Translations under genes and position numbers: made by a program
The notes under the pieces: model-generated
What the model was told of the DNA's origin: nothing
Database searches by the model: none
The model's input: only the letters and a program-made list of their open reading frames with translations
From: Bacteroidota bacterium
Lineage (GTDB): Bacteria; Bacteroidota; Bacteroidia; Chitinophagales; Saprospiraceae
NCBI GenBank assembly: GCA_024280135.1
Contig: JAJRQS010000315.1
Location: 1 to 5,879 of the forward strand
Direction: 5' to 3'
DNA length: 5,879 nt
Shown: positions 1-3,687 of the stretch, one piece after another
Position numbering within the stretch: the first letter of the stretch is position 1
Layout of the letters: every line of letters starts with the position of its first letter

Positions 1-2
1 CG

Positions 3-10
3 TAATTTTG
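3..10 (+). promoter_or_regulatory. Possible -7 promoter box for feoAB
   Basis: TAATTTTG fits the Bacteroidota -7 consensus TAnnTTTG at every fixed position. Its 3' end lies 20 bases before the feoA start codon, so transcription would begin around position 15-18 with a very short leader. The partner -33 element (TTTG/TTG) would fall outside the window, so only half of the promoter can be judged. In AT-rich DNA such a match can occur by chance. No Fur- or DtxR-type operator can be recognised in the few bases available. Confidence 0.3.
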
Positions 11-23
11 AATTTGTCTAAAT

Positions 24-28
24 AAGGA
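24..28 (+). promoter_or_regulatory. Possible ribosome binding site of feoA
   Basis: AAGGA stands only two bases before the feoA ATG. It resembles a Shine-Dalgarno core, but the spacing is shorter than the usual 5-9 bases, and many Bacteroidota genes do not rely on such a site. It mildly supports the ATG at 31 as the start. Confidence 0.3.
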
Positions 29-30
29 AT

Positions 31-270
31 ATGTTTCGATGGCTTTTGGCATTGTTGGGAGAAGAAAAACCAGTACGCACCGTATTGGGTTTTACCGATC
101 AGCATATTGCCTCCAAGTTATTATCCATCGGCATCTTACCGGGCAGCCAACTACAAATCATTCGTAAAGCACCTGGAGGAGTTGTCTATTACCTTAAAGT
201 AGATGGCGTCTCTATTGCCTTGCGGCAAAATGAACTCCAAGCTATTATCCTAAAGCAAATACATGAGTGA
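31..270 (+). CDS. feoA: Ferrous iron transport protein A
   Basis: This is a 79-residue cytoplasmic protein of the FeoA family, a small SH3-like beta-barrel thought to bind FeoB and modulate its GTPase or pore activity during Fe2+ uptake. Visible family features are the 'GFTDQHIASKLLSIGILPGS' segment at about residues 20-39, which matches the usual 'L..MGI.PG' core, and then 'APGG' near residue 47. A closing strand 'VSIALRQNEL' corresponds to the family's 'V.L...EA..I' end. The length is normal (about 75-85). The start at 31 is preceded by AAGGA, and the family core begins about 20 residues in, leaving room for a short hydrophobic N-terminus (MFRWLLALLG). The stop codon lies inside the start of feoB (8-base overlap, ATGAGTGA), so the two are probably co-transcribed and translationally coupled. 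Identification as FeoA is secure from the motif plus the feoB neighbour; its exact role is inferred from the family. Confidence 0.95.
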   Translation: MFRWLLALLGEEKPVRTVLGFTDQHIASKLLSIGILPGSQLQIIRKAPGGVVYYLKVDGVSIALRQNELQAIILKQIHE

Positions 271-2401
271 GTCTATTGTGTATTTAGCTGGTAATCCTAA
301 TTCTGGGAAAACCACGGTCTTCAATGTTTTGACAGGACTTCATCAAAAGACGGGTAATTTCCCAGGTGTGACTGTGGAACGGAAAGTGGGACAATTAAAA
401 TTACCCAACGGTCAAAATATTAAACTGATCGATTTGCCTGGTGCGTATAGTTTTTATCCAACTTCGCTAGACGAACGAGTCGTCGTTCAAAACTTTGTCG
501 CTACCTCTAATCAATACAAAACGAAACAAATATCTCTAAGCAGTTCTCCCGAACAAACAATTAAAAATGTGCTTTATGTCGCAGACATGATGCATCTCGA
601 AAAACACTTACTACTACTCCAGCAAATATTAGACACGGGCGCAAAAGCGGTTTTAGCTTTAAACATGTATGACCAAGCGCAGCGACATGGCATAGACGTG
701 GACGTAGCTGTACTGCAAAAGAAATTAAAAATACCCGTCCTTAAAATAAGTGCGCGTGATAAAACAGGTATAGATGAATTAAAAAAACATCTTTCTGAAA
801 TGCTAAACGAGCCACTCCCTAGCAATCCATCGAGCTATTCAATCCCCAAAGAAACGGTAAAAAGAATTAGTCATATTAAAAATTTATTTCCAGCTGCTAA
901 TGACTACCAACTCAACCTTCTACTCCATCATTATAAGTGGCTACCCACATTAAGTGCTGAAGAAAAATCCACTATTGCGCAAGCAGCTGATGGGTATGAC
1001 AGCCTGAAAGGACAGATAGATGAAACGATGGTGCGCTATGATTTCCTCCTACCGACTATCAAAAAAAGTGTTCAAAAAGAAAAAGGATCTGACATTCTTT
1101 TTTCTGACAAGATTGATGCGATCTTAACCCACAAATGGATAGGACCCATCATCTTTTTTGCCATTATTTTCTTTGTTTTTCAAGCGATCTATACTTGGTC
1201 TGGTTACCCAATGGATTTAATTGATGGCTGGTTTGCTAGCTTAAATGCTTACGTAAAATCGGTTGTTCCTAGCGGCTGGGTTCAAAGTTTATTGACAGAT
1301 GGCATCATCGCTGGACTCGGTGGTATTATTATTTTTATCCCACAGATCGCCATCTTGTTTTTCTTGATAGGCCTATTAGAAGAGGTCGGCTATATGGCTC
1401 GGGCGGTTTATTTATTTGACCGAATCATGCAACGGTTTGGGTTGAGTGGGCGAAGTATCGTTGCACTGATATCTAGTGGAGCTTGTGCCATCCCTGCTAT
1501 TATGACGACGCGGACTATTAGCAATTGGAATGAAAGATTAATTACCATTTTGACAGCCCCATTCATTAGTTGTTCTGCTCGGTTGCCCGTATATGTCTTG
1601 CTGGTTGGGATTGCCGTTCCTGACAAATCTTTTTTGGGTTTCAATCTTCAGGGCTGGGCTTTTACGGGTTTGTATCTATTGGGGATAGTCGCGGCATTGG
1701 GCAGTAGCTTTATATTGAAATATTTTATCAAAACGGATCAGCGGAGTTTTTTGGCTATGGAAATGCCATCCTACCGCTTCCCTGTATGGCGCAACATCTT
1801 TTTAAATATCTGGGAAAAAACAGGTGCTTTTGTGATAGGAGCAGGCAAAATAATCATGGTTATTTCTGTCATCATCTGGGCCATGTCTAGTTATGGTCCT
1901 GGCGACAGCATGACAATGGCTGAAAAATCTGCTACGGAATTTGCCCAAGCAAACAAAATGCCTGCCCCTGAAACAACCAACTTAATCGCCTCCTATCGGT
2001 TGGAATCTTCCTATGCGGGACGTGTCGGAAAATTCATCGAGCCATCTATCAAACCACTAGGCTATGATTGGAAAATCGGCATCGCTTTATTGACTTCATT
2101 CGCTGCACGAGAAGTCTTTGTAGGCACGATGTCCACCATTTATAGTCTAGGCGAAGATGCGGATGAAACAACGCTCCGACACAAAATCGCCAACTACCGC
2201 AACGCCGAAGGCAATCTTGTCTTTACCACGGCTACTTCTTTTTCGCTTTTAGTCTTTTATGTGTTTGCGATGCAATGTATGAGTACCTTGGCGGTGGTTA
2301 AACGAGAAACCAATAGTTGGAAATGGCCTATTTTACAGTTTGTATTTATGACAACCTTGGCATACTTGGCTGCCTTGTTGGTGTATCAGGTGATGGCTTA
2401 G
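263..2401 (+). CDS. feoB: Ferrous iron transporter B (GTPase-coupled Fe2+ permease)
   Basis: FeoB imports Fe2+ across the inner membrane. The N-terminal G domain shows G1 GNPNSGKT (10-17), G2 around T37 in 'TGNFPGVTVE', G3 DLPG (57-60), G4 NMYD (134-137) and G5 SAR (163-165). A helical GDI-like spacer follows to about residue 285. The membrane part begins with 'WIGPIIFFAIIFF' (292-304) and continues with 'LEEVGYMAR' (372-380). The first Gate motif is 'GACAIPAIMTTR' with Cys408; the second is 'SCSARLP' with Cys437. A third family cysteine, Cys672, lies in 'AMQCMSTL' near the C-terminus. These three are the cysteines linked to Fe2+ passage in FeoB. At 712 residues it is of normal size for a free-standing FeoB, slightly shorter than the E. 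coli protein. One oddity is a hydrophilic stretch of about 17 extra residues between G3 and the 'VLYVADM' strand. It overlaps feoA and has no strong ribosome site of its own, which supports coupling. No feoC follows. All key residues are intact. Confidence 0.98.
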   Translation: MSESIVYLAGNPNSGKTTVFNVLTGLHQKTGNFPGVTVERKVGQLKLPNGQNIKLIDLPGAYSFYPTSLDERVVVQNFVATSNQYKTKQISLSSSPEQTIKNVLYVADMMHLEKHLLLLQQILDTGAKAVLALNMYDQAQRHGIDVDVAVLQKKLKIPVLKISARDKTGIDELKKHLSEMLNEPLPSNPSSYSIPKETVKRISHIKNLFPAANDYQLNLLLHHYKWLPTLSAEEKSTIAQAADGYDSLKGQIDETMVRYDFLLPTIKKSVQKEKGSDILFSDKIDAILTHKWIGPIIFFAIIFFVFQAIYTWSGYPMDLIDGWFASLNAYVKSVVPSGWVQSLLTDGIIAGLGGIIIFIPQIAILFFLIGLLEEVGYMARAVYLFDRIMQRFGLSGRSIVALISSGACAIPAIMTTRTISNWNERLITILTAPFISCSARLPVYVLLVGIAVPDKSFLGFNLQGWAFTGLYLLGIVAALGSSFILKYFIKTDQRSFLAMEMPSYRFPVWRNIFLNIWEKTGAFVIGAGKIIMVISVIIWAMSSYGPGDSMTMAEKSATEFAQANKMPAPETTNLIASYRLESSYAGRVGKFIEPSIKPLGYDWKIGIALLTSFAAREVFVGTMSTIYSLGEDADETTLRHKIANYRNAEGNLVFTTATSFSLLVFYVFAMQCMSTLAVVKRETNSWKWPILQFVFMTTLAYLAALLVYQVMA

Positions 2402-2471
2402 GATGAGGGATGGCGCCACTGGGTGAGGGCACTGGAGGAGAAAGGCACACAGATGACGCAGATATACAGAT
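2401..2471. repeat. G-rich segment followed by CAGAT quasi-repeats
   Basis: Directly after the feoB stop, the + strand carries many short G-runs (GGG at 2407, 2421 and 2427; GG at 2412, 2434 and 2437). It also has an 8-base palindrome TGGCGCCA (2411-2418) and CACTGG repeated 13 bases apart (2417 and 2430). Then the word CAGAT occurs at 2450, 2459 and 2467, spaced 9 and 8 bases. This is visible low-complexity structure, unlike the AT-rich DNA that follows. Similar 'CACAGATGACGCAGATT' strings are, from memory, common in intergenic DNA of many environmental bacteria. Whether this is a copy of such an element cannot be settled from one instance. Confidence 0.4.
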
Positions 2472-2504
2472 TTGGACGAAACATGGATGTATATACCCAC
2501 ACAA

Positions 2505-2537
2505 GCTGACTTTCGGTAACTATTTTCACCTGTCAGC
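2505..2537. repeat. Imperfect inverted repeat GCTGAC / GTCAGC
   Basis: GCTGAC (2505-2510) and GTCAGC (2532-2537) are perfect reverse complements separated by 21 bases. A further GGT (2515-2517) can pair with ACC (2528-2530) across an asymmetric internal loop. The left arm contains TGACTTTCG, a word that recurs at 2605 in the stronger hairpin downstream. It could be a weak transcript-end structure for feoAB or part of a repeat; no T-run follows it. Confidence 0.35.
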
Positions 2538-2598
2538 AATATATTTTTATGGTCACATTCTCTTATATAATAGGAATAATTGCAGCATAAACCTAACC

Positions 2599-2641
2599 TT
2601 TGGATGACTTTCGCAAAAGTCAACCAAAACATATCCTTTTT
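2599..2641 (+). terminator. Hairpin plus T-run, candidate terminator
   Basis: TGACTTT (2605-2611) pairs perfectly with AAAGTCA (2616-2622) around the loop CGCA. After one A/A mismatch the stem extends with TTTGG (2599-2603) against CCAAA (2624-2628), giving 12 pairs in total. A run of five T occurs at 2637-2641, eight bases after the stem, which is farther than in a classical Rho-independent terminator. It lies about 200 bases after feoB and before the next gene, so it could end the feoAB transcript. It could equally be a dispersed palindromic repeat. The stem is certain; the role is inferred. Confidence 0.4.
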
Positions 2642-2645
2642 ATTC

Positions 2646-2667
2646 TCATCTTTGAAATATAAGATGA
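2646..2667. repeat. Small inverted repeat TCATCTT / AAGATGA
   Basis: TCATCTT (2646-2652) and AAGATGA (2661-2667) are reverse complements with an 8-base loop, about 80 bases before the start of the exported protein gene. It overlaps CATCTTTG (2647-2654), a one-mismatch match to the Bacteroidota -7 box. It could be an operator-like site or chance in AT-rich DNA. Confidence 0.25.
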
Positions 2668-2729
2668 AAACACTTACAACTAATTTCTAATCAAACTCTT
2701 AGGACTCCTTTTTACATAAAAAATTCTCT

Positions 2730-2741
2730 GTATCTAAACCC
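2730..2741 (+). promoter_or_regulatory. Leader element GTATCTAAACCC before the exported protein gene
   Basis: GTATCT begins 17 bases before the ATG at 2747, and the same word stands at exactly the same distance before the ATG at 3688. Here the following bases are AAACCC instead of TTACGC, so agreement with the Bacteroidota -7 box TAnnTTTG is poor. No clear Shine-Dalgarno sequence is present. It is listed because of the shared position with the next gene. Confidence 0.25.
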
Positions 2742-2746
2742 GTATT

Positions 2747-3505
2747 ATGAAATCAATGACGACAATACTATTATTATTCTTTTTTAGCCAATGTATTGGA
2801 CAATCTATGAAACCCCAAAATAAAAGAACAATACAATATGGGGCTTATACAAACATACAGATAACCCTAGATCATAAACCCTATCTGCACAAAAAAGATT
2901 TCAACTATGGCTTCTCTCTTACAAGAAGACTAACTTCTAATTTGAATCTAAAACATCAATTAGGTTTTACGTTTTTCAGAAAGGGGATGAAATATAAACA
3001 CGTCAAAAACATTACCAATATCTACCATACAGAGGAATATTCTACATCATTCTTTTTTAATCTTTTTCACACTGAGACAAACAATCTCATTTCTGGAAAA
3101 CCGATTGATGACTGGCTCGGTGCCTATATACCCTTATATTACATTTCATACGGCCAAATGTATTTGACTAAAGGGTCTCCAAAAAAGATTACTTTCCATG
3201 CAGGATTGGGTTGGGAAGCTTTGTACCTATATGGCTTACGCCTAGAAGCAAATAGCCATAAGCGCTACCTTGGGGAACATAGATACAAAACAATTGAAAA
3301 AATTGACGTTAGGAAAAGTCCCAAATTGATATTCAACATACTTACAGAAATAAATTTAGAATTCAAACTAAAATCATATCGCGTAACAATTTCAGAAAAA
3401 CTAGGCCTTAGTCTAAACAAAGTTAATACGAGAATAAGCAGTTCCCTAGACAAAAACTTTTCCATGAGGTTTGAAATCGGGGTCGCTAAGTATATCGGAC
3501 AGTAG
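2747..3505 (+). CDS. Exported protein, probable small outer-membrane beta-barrel
   Basis: I do not recognise a named family. The 252-residue product begins with a typical signal peptide: Lys2, a hydrophobic core 'TILLLFFF' (6-13), and a likely signal peptidase I site after Gly18, leaving a mature N-terminal Gln. Cys16 is not in a lipobox, so a lipoprotein is unlikely. The rest consists of short alternating polar/hydrophobic strands. Around residues 53-83 an alternating strand runs into 'FRKGMKY' (77-83), reminiscent of Bacteroidota outer-membrane barrel proteins with a 'KG' turn. The C-terminus ends in an amphipathic strand, 'MRFEIGVAKYIG'. The protein is visibly lysine- and tyrosine-rich. 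GC content is clearly lower than in feoB (sampled blocks 27-35% against 42-50%). The ATG at 2747 was chosen; ATG at 2756 would shorten the signal peptide's charged start. It stands alone between two spacers. Barrel fold is inference; export is well supported. Confidence 0.8.
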   Translation: MKSMTTILLLFFFSQCIGQSMKPQNKRTIQYGAYTNIQITLDHKPYLHKKDFNYGFSLTRRLTSNLNLKHQLGFTFFRKGMKYKHVKNITNIYHTEEYSTSFFFNLFHTETNNLISGKPIDDWLGAYIPLYYISYGQMYLTKGSPKKITFHAGLGWEALYLYGLRLEANSHKRYLGEHRYKTIEKIDVRKSPKLIFNILTEINLEFKLKSYRVTISEKLGLSLNKVNTRISSSLDKNFSMRFEIGVAKYIGQ

Positions 3506-3687
3506 TGTGGATCTATTCAACCTCAACCTAAAAATTATTTGTATATGATGAACGTTGCGACCCAAAGTCGTTATACTATAATACACGGTTATCAATTTTT
3601 TCTTTTGGTCTCGGTTCCTCAACACTGATAATTGTCACTATCCATAGACAATAAAAACAACATAAAGTCCGTATCTTTACGCAGAAA
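3506..3687. other. AT-rich spacer before the beta-helix gene
   Basis: This spacer holds no gene. It contains a weak stem CGAC/GTCG (3558-3570), a T-rich stretch (3594-3605) and a perfect inverted repeat ATTGTC/GACAAT (3631-3636 and 3647-3652, 10-base loop). The promoter-like TATCTTTA follows at 3672. The weak stem and the T-rich stretch are too far apart (23 bases) to call a terminator. The inverted repeat lies upstream of the possible -7 box and could be an operator, but this is speculative. Confidence 0.5.
3672..3679 (+). promoter_or_regulatory. Possible -7 promoter box for the beta-helix gene
   Basis: TATCTTTA differs from the Bacteroidota -7 consensus TAnnTTTG only in the last base. It lies 8 bases before the ATG at 3688, so transcription would start at or very near the start codon, giving an almost leaderless message. 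No matching TTTG is found at the expected -33 distance. The sequence between box and ATG lacks a Shine-Dalgarno core. Confidence 0.3.

Larger units (their letters stand above)
2402..2746. other. Gene-free spacer between feoB and the exported protein gene
   Basis: This 345-base stretch holds no convincing gene. A short open frame from about 2410 has no recognisable protein character, and the antisense frame crosses the feoB end. In order it contains a G-rich segment (2401-2440), three CAGAT words (2450-2471), an imperfect inverted repeat (2505-2537), a strong hairpin (2599-2628), a second small inverted repeat (2646-2667) and an AT-rich leader. The change from G-rich to AT-rich composition is sharp. 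Parts resemble dispersed intergenic repeats, which is inference only. Confidence 0.7.

Noticed and set aside
1..30. Fur or DtxR operator in front of feoAB
   Set aside because: Only 30 bases upstream are visible and no palindromic iron-box match can be seen.
2410..2607. Open frame of 65 codons in the spacer after feoB
   Set aside because: It runs through the G-rich tract, the CAGAT words and both TGACTTTCG/TTTGG structures; the product has no domain or signal character and there is no ribosome site. It is an accident of the repeat-like spacer.
2333..2632. Antisense frame overlapping the feoB 3' end
   Set aside because: It covers the coding end of feoB and the hairpins, and its protein has no recognisable features.
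2402..2746. feoC or a small third Feo gene
   Set aside because: No frame with a winged-helix-like or cysteine-containing FeoC product follows feoB on the + strand.
2747..2800. Lipoprotein signal using Cys16
   Set aside because: The residues before the cysteine (F-S-Q-C) do not form a lipobox, and a signal peptidase I site fits just after it.
2747..3505. PorP/SprF-type T9SS partner of the downstream sorting-domain protein
   Set aside because: PorP/SprF proteins often sit next to large T9SS cargo, but the typical N-terminal 'QDP.FSQYM...NPA..G' pattern is absent, and the downstream sorting domain looks like type A, not the type B usually paired with them.
3558..3605. Rho-independent terminator after the barrel-like protein gene
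   Set aside because: The stem CGAC/GTCG has only four pairs and the T-rich stretch lies 23 bases further on, so the two do not make a credible terminator.
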